Shown here: one piece after another, positions 24,027-33,235 of the stretch
Layout: each line of letters opens with the position of its first letter
Position numbering within the stretch: position 1 is the stretch's first letter
Assembly (NCBI GenBank): GCA_964293475.1
Contig: CAXYYJ010000012.1
Span: forward strand, 1-64,000
Length of the DNA stretch: 64,000 nt
Source: UBA12170 sp964293475
GTDB lineage: Bacteria > Bacteroidota > Bacteroidia > Bacteroidales > UBA12170
Direction: 5' to 3'
Program-made: the position numbers and the translations under genes
The notes under the pieces: generated by a model
What the model saw: only the letters and a program-made list of their open reading frames with translations
What the model was told of the DNA's origin: nothing
Database searches by the model: none

Positions 24027-26006
24027 TTAGATAAAATTTAATAAGGTTAAACCAACTATAATCACCACAAAAACAATGGCATAGAGCAGATAATGCTGGA
24101 TATTTCCGGTTTGAAAAATTGCCATTTTTTCCATAATAAAAAGCAATTTGCCAGTGGGTTTCGATGCCAGATTGTCTTCGAAAACATCCGAGCTATGGGT
24201 CGTAAATTCTCGTGCTTCGGGAAATATTTCTTCCTTGCTCAATGGCTTGAAATGCTTTTCGACCCCCACAATAATTTTGGCTTTTTTCCCGATGTATTCG
24301 GAATAGGAAGTAGCACTGTATTGGTTTAATCCGGCTTCACCATACTCATAACCGCAACCCCAGGTTGAATCAATATCTTTTGCCGGAGTTTTTCTGTAGT
24401 TTCTAACCACCCAAACCAGGGCGATAATTCCAATCAGCAATCCCATGGCTACCGAAATTTCAGTCATGGTGGATGTTAACGCGCCAATAGCTTCGGTGTT
24501 TTTTACAAATACCCCAACCACATCGCCCAGTGGTTTAAGAATAATAAATGGCAGTGTTCCGATGGCCAGAATAATAAATGCAATTAAAAACTTGGGGAAG
24601 AGCATCTGATTTGTCACTTCGTGAGCTTGAAGGGTTTTTTCGCTTCGTGAATGGCCTAAGAAAACAATGCTAAATACTTTGGTGAAACAAAACATAGCCA
24701 ATCCGCCAATAACAACCAAAGCCACAATACCTCCCAATAGCAGAAAACCTAAAAGTAAATTATTGTGATGCAGCGATTTGAACAATCCGGCATAAATCAA
24801 AAACTCCGAAATAAAACCATTAAATGGCGGAAGACCGCTGATAGCTACAGCGCCCACGAGAAAAAGAATGGCAGTGTAGGGCATCTTTTTCATCAAACCA
24901 CCCAATTGTTCTATGTTTTTTGAGTGCGTTTGCTGATAAACACTTCCGGCGGAGTAAAAAAGCAACGACTTAAAAAGTGAATGATTGAGCACATGAAGCA
25001 ACCCACCAGCAAATCCCAGACTGGCTAAAACATTGTTATTCATGGCCAGACCAATAACCCCAATTCCAATTCCCATTCCAATAATACCTATATTCTCTAT
25101 GCTGTGATAGGCCAGCAATTTCTTGATGTCGTGCTGAACAATGGCAATAACAACACCAACAATACCTGAAAACGCAGAAATCAACAGCAAGAAAATTCCT
25201 ATGGTAAGCAGGTCGGTGTGGATGTAGGAGAGGACTCTCACAATTCCATAAATCCCCATTTTTATCATAACGCCACTCATCACACCCGAAATATGCGAAG
25301 GAGCTGCAGGGTGGGCATGAGGCAGCCATGAGTGAAGTGGAATAAAACCAGCTTTGATTCCAAAACCCACAAAAAACAAAAGAAATAGCGGGAAAACAGG
25401 AAATGTTTTAAAGTAGGACCCTAAACTTTCGAAACCTATTGGCAGTCCTGTGGTTAAACCCGCCACAATAAAACCAATGATAATCAGGTAAAAAGCTATA
25501 TGCATTTGAATAAAAAACTTGATAGCGGCAGCTTTGGTTTCAGGTTTTTCCGACTCAAACAGAATGAGAAAAAAAGTAGCCACCGACATTAGCTCCCAGA
25601 AAACCAAAAAACTAATACCCTCTCTCAGCATCACCACCATGAGCATAGAAATATGCATCAAAAAAAAGTGAAAGTAATGCCAGGCCATTTCCTTTTTCGA
25701 TTTAACCCCTTCGTAGGGTTTAAGATAGCCTCGCGCATAAAGAGCGCCTGTAAAAACAGTTAAATTAATAACCAGTATGAAGAAAGCTGATAGGGGATCT
25801 ATAACCAAAAAAACCTGATTATCAAGCAGATTGACTAGAAAAATATCTAAGGTTGTGGAATTTTTAAATACCAGCAAAGCTGCCAGTCCGGAAAGAATCA
25901 TTGCAGCCAACTGACCGGTTAGCATAACAAAATACTGAGCTTTTAAGGGCACCAGGAAAATACTCACAGCAATCACTAAAAGGCCGATTAATACAAAAAT
26001 CAGCAT
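24027..26006 (-). CDS. HyfB/NuoL-like proton-translocating membrane subunit
   Basis: A 659-residue antiporter-like subunit with about 16 helices, and the first gene of the six-gene complex operon. Typical stretches are FWELMSVATFFLILFESEKPETKAAAIKFF, AGFIPLHSWLPHAHPAAPSHISGVMSGVMIKMG and KKLLAYHSIENIGIIGMGIG, which carry the conserved Glu, Lys and His of the proton path. A C-terminal extension (about 520-620) with WGCGYEYG and a soluble loop matches HyfB proteins. No separate HyfD is present, so the complex has two antiporter-like subunits. Confidence 0.92.
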   Translation of the reverse strand: MLIFVLIGLLVIAVSIFLVPLKAQYFVMLTGQLAAMILSGLAALLVFKNSTTLDIFLVNLLDNQVFLVIDPLSAFFILVINLTVFTGALYARGYLKPYEGVKSKKEMAWHYFHFFLMHISMLMVVMLREGISFLVFWELMSVATFFLILFESEKPETKAAAIKFFIQMHIAFYLIIIGFIVAGLTTGLPIGFESLGSYFKTFPVFPLFLLFFVGFGIKAGFIPLHSWLPHAHPAAPSHISGVMSGVMIKMGIYGIVRVLSYIHTDLLTIGIFLLLISAFSGIVGVVIAIVQHDIKKLLAYHSIENIGIIGMGIGIGVIGLAMNNNVLASLGFAGGLLHVLNHSLFKSLLFYSAGSVYQQTHSKNIEQLGGLMKKMPYTAILFLVGAVAISGLPPFNGFISEFLIYAGLFKSLHHNNLLLGFLLLGGIVALVVIGGLAMFCFTKVFSIVFLGHSRSEKTLQAHEVTNQMLFPKFLIAFIILAIGTLPFIILKPLGDVVGVFVKNTEAIGALTSTMTEISVAMGLLIGIIALVWVVRNYRKTPAKDIDSTWGCGYEYGEAGLNQYSATSYSEYIGKKAKIIVGVEKHFKPLSKEEIFPEAREFTTHSSDVFEDNLASKPTGKLLFIMEKMAIFQTGNIQHYLLYAIVFVVIIVGLTLLNFI

Positions 26007-26369
26007 CTCAGAATTGAAAAAGTTGGTTAAACCAATAAGTCATTACTTTGTCTTTTTAATAGACCCGAATCATGTTTGGTAATCGAACAGGTTGTTAAGG
26101 TCAAATAATAAAGAAGTCATTCCTTTAAGTGGTTAAAGTTATGAAAATGCGCTTATGTTCAGGGGCATTTTATTGGATACTTTTCAACCATAGCAGAGTT
26201 AATAAAATGCTTTTTGTAAAATTCAATATTTGAGATGGATTTGTAATTTTATTTGCTTTTCACAAATCTTTAAAGCGGGTGATTAAAAACCTTTAATTAT
26301 TAATTTATTATGAAGTGGAAAGAAATTAATTAATCAAAATAATGAGATATTTGCACCTTATTGCGCGCG
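26007..26369. other. Divergent intergenic region between the hydrogenase-like operon and lolD
   Basis: 363 bp without a gene. It must hold the promoter of the minus-strand operon, although no exact TAnnTTTG was found there. On the plus strand GATATTTG at 26347-26354, close to the consensus, lies just before lolD. The middle (26220-26340) is AT-rich with TTAATTAATTTATTA-like runs. Nothing else recognised. Confidence 0.5.
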
Positions 26370-27026
26370 ATGATTAGAACCGAAAACATTATAAAATCTT
26401 ATGGCGATTTGAAAGTACTCAAGGGCATTGATATGTCGGTGAAGAAATCGGAAATACTCAGCATTACTGGTGCTTCGGGAGCCGGCAAAACCACACTGCT
26501 TCAAATACTTGGAACACTCGATAAGCCCAATCAGGGCACATTGATGATTGATGGCATCAATCCTTTCGAACTCAATGAACAGAAACTTTCAGATTTTCGT
26601 AATCAAAATATTGGTTTTGTTTTTCAGTTTCATCACCTTTTGCCCGAGTTTACCTGTCTCGAAAATGTGTGCATACCCGCTTTTATCGGTCGCCGCAAGC
26701 CAGCACAGGTAATTAAAGAAGCCAAAGATTTGCTCAGTTATCTTAAAATGGATCATCGTTTTAATCACAAACCTTCGGAGCTTTCGGGCGGGGAACAACA
26801 ACGGGTGGCTGTGGCGCGTGCACTTATCAACAACCCCAAAGTGGTTTTTGCCGATGAGCCTTCGGGCAATCTCGACCGCGAAAACACCGAAGAGCTTCAC
26901 CGCTTGTTCTTTCAACTTCGCGACGAACGAGACCAAACCTTTGTCATTGTAACCCACGACGAACAATTGGCCGCCAGTTGCGACAGAACCATTCACCTGG
27001 TCGACGGAGCTGTTTTTCAGCAATAA
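26370..27026 (+). CDS. lolD: LolD-type ABC transporter ATPase (lipoprotein release)
   Basis: About 218 residues. ATG 26370 gives the normal family N terminus (MIRTENIIKSYGDLKVLKGID); a TTG nine bases earlier is unlikely to be used. It has Walker A GASGAGKTT (about 36-44), Q-loop, signature LSGGEQQR, Walker B VVFADEPSGNLD and the H-loop VTHD. The sequence is closest to LolD/MacB-type ATPases, which drive transfer of lipoproteins from the inner membrane to LolA. The LolC/E permeases are not adjacent, which is common in Bacteroidota. A 47-bp gap separates it from the giant repeat gene. Confidence 0.85.
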   Translation: MIRTENIIKSYGDLKVLKGIDMSVKKSEILSITGASGAGKTTLLQILGTLDKPNQGTLMIDGINPFELNEQKLSDFRNQNIGFVFQFHHLLPEFTCLENVCIPAFIGRRKPAQVIKEAKDLLSYLKMDHRFNHKPSELSGGEQQRVAVARALINNPKVVFADEPSGNLDRENTEELHRLFFQLRDERDQTFVIVTHDEQLAASCDRTIHLVDGAVFQQ

Positions 27027-27073
27027 ATCATTATTAGAATCGTTATCTCTTGTTATAATAAAATATAGCTTAA

Positions 27074-30000
27074 ATGCACCTTATGAATAGATTAAATATA
27101 AAGTCAGGCATCAGTTTACTCGTTTTCGTACTCATCTTTTCTCTTCAAATCTTTGCTCAGCAAACCGGCGATTACAATCAGGTAATTAAATCTGCTGACG
27201 AGTATTATCAGAAAAAAGACTATTACAATGCCAAAGCAGCCTATCAATTGGCGGGAAAGCTGAAGCCGGAAGACGAATATGCCCAGAAACGGGTTCAGGA
27301 AATTATTGACTTGCTTAAAGCTGAGATGGCGGTGCGTGGCGATTATGACAATTTTATTTCCATTGCCGACGAAGCATTCCAACTCAAAGACTATCAAACT
27401 GCCATAACAAACTACGAGAAAGCCCTGAATCTCATTGCCTACGAAGCGCACCCCAAAGAACGCCTTGCCGAATCCAAACGTTTGCTCCAAGCTGCCCAAC
27501 TTAAAAAATCGCTCTACGAAGAAACCATTAAAACCGCCGACCAGTTTTTTGTGGATAAAAATTACGAAAAGGCCATGAGTTATTACCGCGATGCAGCCCA
27601 TGTGGACGAGTCTCAAAAATATCCCAACGACCAGATTCTAAAAATTACCGATATACTTAAAAGCGACCAGGCCAATAAGCTCGCTTTGGATCAAGCTATT
27701 CAAAAAGGCGATCAACACCTTAATTACCAGAAATTTGCCGATGCATTGGCCAGCTATGAGCAAGCCCTTAAAATAAATCCCACCGATGCCTATGCCTCCG
27801 CTCAAGTGGCCAAAATGAAGGTTTTCATTCAGAAGGAAAAAGAATACGACGCCATTACTGCCAAAGCCGATGAGCATTATGTGGCTCAAAAACTCACCGA
27901 AGCCAAAGCCGAATATCAGAAAGCATTGCAGATTTTGCCCGAAAAAACCTACGCTTTCAATATGATTGCCAAAATAGATGCCAGTCAGGACAAGGAAAAG
28001 ACCAAACAGCAAAAGCTCGAAGAGCAATATGCTAAAGCCATTTCCGATGGCGATCAGCTATTCAAGGAGAAAAAGTATCAGATTGCTTTCACAAAATATA
28101 CCCGTGCGCTGGAAATTAAACCCAACGAAACCTATCCCAAATCGCAGCTCGAAGAGATTGACATTCTTTTGGCCACCGGATTTATCGAGATCGATTGCTT
28201 CGTTCATGAAGAAAACAAAGGCCTGTTCGATGCCCGGATTCAGCTATTGCAAAATGGTAATGTGATTGAAACTGCCGAAATAGGAACCAGTGGTCGCCAC
28301 AAATTCAAGCTCGAACTCAATCAGACTTATCAGATTCGCTTCTCCAAAGAGAACTATGTCCACAAAATTTTCGATGCCAACACCGCATTACCCAAAGATG
28401 TGAACCACAACAATATCTATAAATACGACCTCATTGTGGAGCTTTTCCCGCTTTGTTCCGCCGATTTGTCCATTCTCGATCAACCACTTACCGAAATCAC
28501 CTACCATCGCAACAAGGGAAATTTTTACATCGACGAGCAGCGAGCTCAAATCATTATCGACCGTGTTAACGAGCTGAAGAAGGAGTGCGATAAAATTAGA
28601 AAAGAAGAAGCCAGCAAACAGGATTACAACGACTTGATTGCCAAAGCCGATAAGTTTTTAGAGCAAAAAAACTACACCAAAGCCCTGGAAAATTACACAG
28701 CCGCATCTGTCCTTCTGCCCAACGAACAATATCCAAAGCAAAAAATTGCGGAGATAAAAGCCCTGCTCGAAGCCACCGATAAATATCAGGCCCTTATTGC
28801 CTCTGGCGATGCCAAATTTAAAGCTAAAGATTACGAAAATGCCCTTTACGACTACTATGCAGCGAAAAATCTGAGTCCCAAAGAAGTATATCCTCAGCAA
28901 AAAATCGACGAAATTGACGGACTCTTGGGGGCGCTAAAAGATTTAAATGCCCGCTACGATGCTAAGATTAAAATTGCCGATGGATTTTTTGGCACCGATA
29001 GTTTACTTCAGGCACAAACCGCTTATAAAGAAGCACTTCTGATAAAAGCAGAGGAGCAATATCCCAAAAATCAGCTGGCAGAAATAAGTAAAAGGCTCAA
29101 CGAGAAAACTGAGTTGGAAAAACGGTATAAAGATGCAGTAGCGGTTGCCGACAAACTCTTTACCCAGCAAAAACTCAACGATGCCCGTTCGGCCTATTTG
29201 GTGGCTTCGCAAATCAAGCCCAACGAAATGTATCCCAAATATAAAATTGAGGATATCAACACCATCGAAGAGCAACAACGACTCAAGGCCATGGACAACG
29301 ATTATGTGGGTTTGATAGCCAAAGCCGATGCCGAGTTCAACAAAAAACAATACATCGCTGCATTGAGTCTTTATGAACGAGCTGCCGAAGTAAAACCGAA
29401 AGAAACCTATCCAAAGGCTCAAATTGAAATTATCAGGGGAATTTTAGCTCAGCAGGAAGCCGATGGCCAAAAGTATAACGAGCTGATAGCGCAGGCCGAC
29501 AAGCAATTTGATGCCAAAGAGTATGCTCCATCGTTCGATAACTATAAACTGGCATCGGGCATTAAACCCACCGAAGCTTATCCAAAATCCCGCATGGCCG
29601 AAATTGAAGCCATCATGAAAAAGCTTGCCGACCAGGAACTTGCCTATCAGGAAGCCATAAAACAAGCCGACGGATTTTTTGCTACTCAGAACTATACATC
29701 CGCTTTGCCCGTTTATCAGAAAGCATCGAATATAAAACCATCGGAACAATATCCAAAAGATAAGATAAACGAAATCAATGGATTGCTTCAGGGGATGGCC
29801 GATAAGGAAGCCGCCTATGCAGCTGCCATTAAAGAAGGCGATTTGCAATTTAAATCAGCACAATGGACACCCGCTCTCTCAGCCTATCAAACCGCTTTGG
29901 GTTTTAAGCCCAACGAGAAATATCCGCAAGACAAGATTAACGAGATAAACAAAAAGCTGGGCGACCTGGCACAAATCAAGGCCAGTTACGATGCACTGAT

Positions 30001-33000
30001 AACTCAGGCCGATGCTTTATTTACTCAGAAAAGCTATTTGGATTCCAAAACCACCTATCAGAAGGCGTTGACTATTTTCCCCAAAGAAACTTATCCACCA
30101 CAGCGCATTGCTGAGATTGATGCCATTTTGAAAGCCTTAGCCGAAACCGATGCATCCTATCTGGCCCTCATTGAAAAAGCCGACCGCTATTTTAAAGAAA
30201 CCAAATGGGATATTGCATTGACAGCCTATGAAAGCGCCTTGGATATCAAGCCATTAGAAGCCTATCCAAAAAACCAGATTCAGCTTTGCAAAGACAAACT
30301 TGGACAAGCTGCCGCCCTAAGGGCTCGGTATGACGCCTTGATTTTGGCTGCCGATGGTCTTTTTAATTCCAAATCTTACGCAGAATCCAAAGGCAAATAT
30401 CAACAGGCATTGGCCATGTTTCCCCAGGAAACTTATCCCGCCCAACGAATTGCCGAAATAGACAGATTGCTCAAGGAAATGGCCGATAAAGATGCTTTAT
30501 ATCAACAATATATAAAATCGGGCGACCAGTTTTTTACCGCCCAAAACTATAACTCATCACTCGACCAGTTTAAGCTGGCATTGACTGTAAAACCCAACGA
30601 AGAATATCCCAAACAAAAAATTGCCGAAATAGAAGCAATTCTGATGCAATTTGCGGAAAAGGACCGACTCTACCAGGAAGCCATTCAGTATGCCGACAAG
30701 AGTCGCGACGATAAAGTTTACGAGCTGGCCATCACCAAATATCAGGAAGCATCTGCCATCAAACCACAGGAAAAGTATCCCAAAGATCAAATCAAGCTCC
30801 TACAGGATATTCTCAAAGGTGCTGCTGCCACACAGGCTGCCTATGATGCTGCTTTGGCCCAGGCTGATAAGGATTTTGCTGCAAGTCAGTGGAATGCCGC
30901 ATTGGCGGGATATAATAAAGCACTTGGTTTTAAACCAAGCGAAGTTTATCCACAAACCCAGATTCAGGAGATAAACCGCATTTTAGCTGAGCTGGCAGAG
31001 TTGGAAGCAAATTATAAAAAAGCCATTGTTGCTGCCGATGGATTTTATAAAACCAAATCGTGGCAGGAGTCGCTCACTCAATACCAATTGGCCAATAAAC
31101 TCAAACCCACGGAGAAATACCCCATCGACAAGATTGCCGAGCTCAATGGAATCTTAGGCAGTATGGCAGCAGCTCAGGCTGAATACGATGCCTTGATTCT
31201 GAAAGCCGACGGTTTCCTGGGGCAGAAAGACTACGCCAAAGCCATAGACAACTACAAAGCAGCTTTGGTAATAAAGCCTGTGGAGGAATATCCAAAAAAC
31301 CAATTGAAACTCATCGACGGAATTCTGGTTCAGTTAGCCGAAGCTCAAAGGAAATACGATGCTTTGATTAAGGAAGCCGATGGATTTTTTGTAAAACAAC
31401 TCTGGACATCGGCCTTGCCCAAATATCAGGGAGCATTGGAGATGAAGCCCGCTGAAATTTATCCCCAGGAACAAATCAGGCTCATCAACGAAAAACTCAA
31501 TGCCGAAGCCCAAAACAAGGCCAACTACGATGCTTTGATAGCTCAGGCTGACCAGTTTTTCCAAAAAGCTGATTATAATAGTGCTTTACCCAAATACGAA
31601 CAGGCTTCTCTGCTCATGCCAGCAGAGAAATACCCAAAGGATAAAATGAACGAAATCAGAGCCTTGCTGGATGCATTTGCTAAGAAATCGGCGGAGTATG
31701 ATGCGATTATTTTAAAAGCCGACGAGTGGTTCAAACAAGAAGTTCTGGATAAATCGAAGGAACAATACCAGCTGGCCTCTGCAATTTTCCCCGACAGAGC
31801 TTACCCCAAAGACCAGATTCTTAAAATTGACGAGCTCTGGAAACGCAAGGGTCAGTACGAAGGCTATATCACCGAAGGCGACGAGCGGTTTAAGGCAAAA
31901 CTCTACCCGGAAGCGCTCGAATCGTTCAATAAAGCTTTGGTAATTATGCCAGAAAAGGAATATCCGCAGAAGAAAATCAAAGAAATACAAACCATTCTCG
32001 ATGCTTTGGCGCTGATAAAGGCTGCTTATGACGAGGCCATCAGAAAGGGCGATGCAGCTTTTGCAATTTCCGACTTCGAAGTGGCGAAGAAAAGCTATCA
32101 GGATGCCCTCACTCAATTACCAACTGAGGCATATCCACGGCAGAAAATCATGGAAATAGACCAGATTTTACAAGACATGGCTCGCAAGAAAATGCAGTTC
32201 GATAAGATTATGGCTCAGGCCAATACCGCTTATGATGCTAAATCCTATGATGCTGCCTTGGCCAAATACAAGCAAGCATTGGAAATTCTTCCCAACGAAA
32301 AACTGCCACAGGAGCGGATTCTTGAAATCAATAATATTCTGGCTAATATGGCCGATAAACAAGGCCGCTTCGATGCATTGGTAGCACAAGGCGACCAGGC
32401 TTTCAATGCTCAGGATTACCCAATGGCCATCAATCTTTTTGAACAGGCTCAAGCCATTTTCCCCTACGAAACCTATCCGCCACAAAAAATTGCTGAAGCT
32501 AAAGCAGCCTTGGCCAAAATTCAGCGGGAGATTGATGTGGCTTATCAAAAAGCCATTGAAGAGGGTGACAGAAACTTCAAAAAACGCGATTGGGATCCGG
32601 CCAAAAAAGGCTATCAGCAGGCCAGCGAGATTAAGTCTTCCGAGCTTTATCCCAAGGAAAAACTCGCGGAGATAAACAGCATTCTCGAAAAAGATTTGGT
32701 GGCCAAGCAAAAAGAGTACGATAAATACATTGCCGATGGCGAGCGCTTTTACGGCACCAAATACTACCAGGAAGCCATTCTATCCTTCGAGAAAGCTTTG
32801 GGGGTATTCCCATTTGAGAAATATCCCGCCGAAATGATCGACAAGATTTTTGAGCTCATTAAGAAAACATCTATGGTTCATATTCTTGACGAAAAAATGA
32901 CCATTCCACGCAATCACGAAGAGAAATTTAAATTTGAACCCATCGCATTTAAGGACAGAAGTGAGAACTATATTTTGCTGGAAATCAGAACTGTAAATCC

Positions 33001-33220
33001 AGGTGAACAAGTGAAGCTTTTCGTGAATTTTGGTAATGGTGGCGCTCAAAACGGGGGATACAGCATTCCACTGAAAAACAGCGATGGTTACCACAGCTAT
33101 TTTGTGAGCATTGGTAAACAGGTTCGTTGGGTAAATCAGGAAAACGATTATATAAGTCTTTTGCCCGAAGGCGGTGATGTGGAAGTGAAACTAATAAAAA
33201 TTTCAAGAAACGGGATTTAA
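27074..33220 (+). CDS. Giant exported TPR-like repeat protein (2048 residues, about 31 repeats of 57 residues)
   Basis: After a signal peptide (hydrophobic ISLLVFVLIFSLQIF, cleavage near FAQQ; start at 27074 or the in-frame ATG 27083) come six repeats, a beta-rich insert at about residues 363-460 resembling a carboxypeptidase-regulatory-like domain, then about 25 more repeats. The last ~115 residues form a different, beta-rich domain. Each repeat is about 57 residues: (Y)DALIxxADxxFxxKxYxxALxxYxxALxIxPxExYPxxxIxEIxxxL plus a charged coil-like linker. The A/Y/P positions are TPR-like, and the length exceeds the 34-residue TPR, so each unit is probably one TPR helix pair plus an extra helix. 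The fold should be a very long solenoid, presumably in the periplasm or at the surface. Function is unknown. It ends in a hairpin that overlaps the stop codon. Confidence 0.9.
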   Translation: MHLMNRLNIKSGISLLVFVLIFSLQIFAQQTGDYNQVIKSADEYYQKKDYYNAKAAYQLAGKLKPEDEYAQKRVQEIIDLLKAEMAVRGDYDNFISIADEAFQLKDYQTAITNYEKALNLIAYEAHPKERLAESKRLLQAAQLKKSLYEETIKTADQFFVDKNYEKAMSYYRDAAHVDESQKYPNDQILKITDILKSDQANKLALDQAIQKGDQHLNYQKFADALASYEQALKINPTDAYASAQVAKMKVFIQKEKEYDAITAKADEHYVAQKLTEAKAEYQKALQILPEKTYAFNMIAKIDASQDKEKTKQQKLEEQYAKAISDGDQLFKEKKYQIAFTKYTRALEIKPNETYPKSQLEEIDILLATGFIEIDCFVHEENKGLFDARIQLLQNGNVIETAEIGTSGRHKFKLELNQTYQIRFSKENYVHKIFDANTALPKDVNHNNIYKYDLIVELFPLCSADLSILDQPLTEITYHRNKGNFYIDEQRAQIIIDRVNELKKECDKIRKEEASKQDYNDLIAKADKFLEQKNYTKALENYTAASVLLPNEQYPKQKIAEIKALLEATDKYQALIASGDAKFKAKDYENALYDYYAAKNLSPKEVYPQQKIDEIDGLLGALKDLNARYDAKIKIADGFFGTDSLLQAQTAYKEALLIKAEEQYPKNQLAEISKRLNEKTELEKRYKDAVAVADKLFTQQKLNDARSAYLVASQIKPNEMYPKYKIEDINTIEEQQRLKAMDNDYVGLIAKADAEFNKKQYIAALSLYERAAEVKPKETYPKAQIEIIRGILAQQEADGQKYNELIAQADKQFDAKEYAPSFDNYKLASGIKPTEAYPKSRMAEIEAIMKKLADQELAYQEAIKQADGFFATQNYTSALPVYQKASNIKPSEQYPKDKINEINGLLQGMADKEAAYAAAIKEGDLQFKSAQWTPALSAYQTALGFKPNEKYPQDKINEINKKLGDLAQIKASYDALITQADALFTQKSYLDSKTTYQKALTIFPKETYPPQRIAEIDAILKALAETDASYLALIEKADRYFKETKWDIALTAYESALDIKPLEAYPKNQIQLCKDKLGQAAALRARYDALILAADGLFNSKSYAESKGKYQQALAMFPQETYPAQRIAEIDRLLKEMADKDALYQQYIKSGDQFFTAQNYNSSLDQFKLALTVKPNEEYPKQKIAEIEAILMQFAEKDRLYQEAIQYADKSRDDKVYELAITKYQEASAIKPQEKYPKDQIKLLQDILKGAAATQAAYDAALAQADKDFAASQWNAALAGYNKALGFKPSEVYPQTQIQEINRILAELAELEANYKKAIVAADGFYKTKSWQESLTQYQLANKLKPTEKYPIDKIAELNGILGSMAAAQAEYDALILKADGFLGQKDYAKAIDNYKAALVIKPVEEYPKNQLKLIDGILVQLAEAQRKYDALIKEADGFFVKQLWTSALPKYQGALEMKPAEIYPQEQIRLINEKLNAEAQNKANYDALIAQADQFFQKADYNSALPKYEQASLLMPAEKYPKDKMNEIRALLDAFAKKSAEYDAIILKADEWFKQEVLDKSKEQYQLASAIFPDRAYPKDQILKIDELWKRKGQYEGYITEGDERFKAKLYPEALESFNKALVIMPEKEYPQKKIKEIQTILDALALIKAAYDEAIRKGDAAFAISDFEVAKKSYQDALTQLPTEAYPRQKIMEIDQILQDMARKKMQFDKIMAQANTAYDAKSYDAALAKYKQALEILPNEKLPQERILEINNILANMADKQGRFDALVAQGDQAFNAQDYPMAINLFEQAQAIFPYETYPPQKIAEAKAALAKIQREIDVAYQKAIEEGDRNFKKRDWDPAKKGYQQASEIKSSELYPKEKLAEINSILEKDLVAKQKEYDKYIADGERFYGTKYYQEAILSFEKALGVFPFEKYPAEMIDKIFELIKKTSMVHILDEKMTIPRNHEEKFKFEPIAFKDRSENYILLEIRTVNPGEQVKLFVNFGNGGAQNGGYSIPLKNSDGYHSYFVSIGKQVRWVNQENDYISLLPEGGDVEVKLIKISRNGI

Positions 33221-33235
33221 TCCCGTTTCCTACAT
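33207..33235. terminator. Hairpin terminator containing the stop codon of the repeat gene
   Basis: GAAACGGGAT, loop TTA, ATCCCGTTTC: 10-bp perfect arms at 33207-33229. The TAA stop (33218-33220) lies in the loop and right arm, and the transaldolase stop begins at 33232, right after the hairpin. A T-run follows at 33234-33240 on the plus strand. Confidence 0.75.

Noticed and set aside
27074..33220. Regular DNA periodicity that could suggest a CRISPR array or satellite
   Set aside because: Units are 171 bp, coding, diverged in DNA and conserved in protein; no spacer structure.
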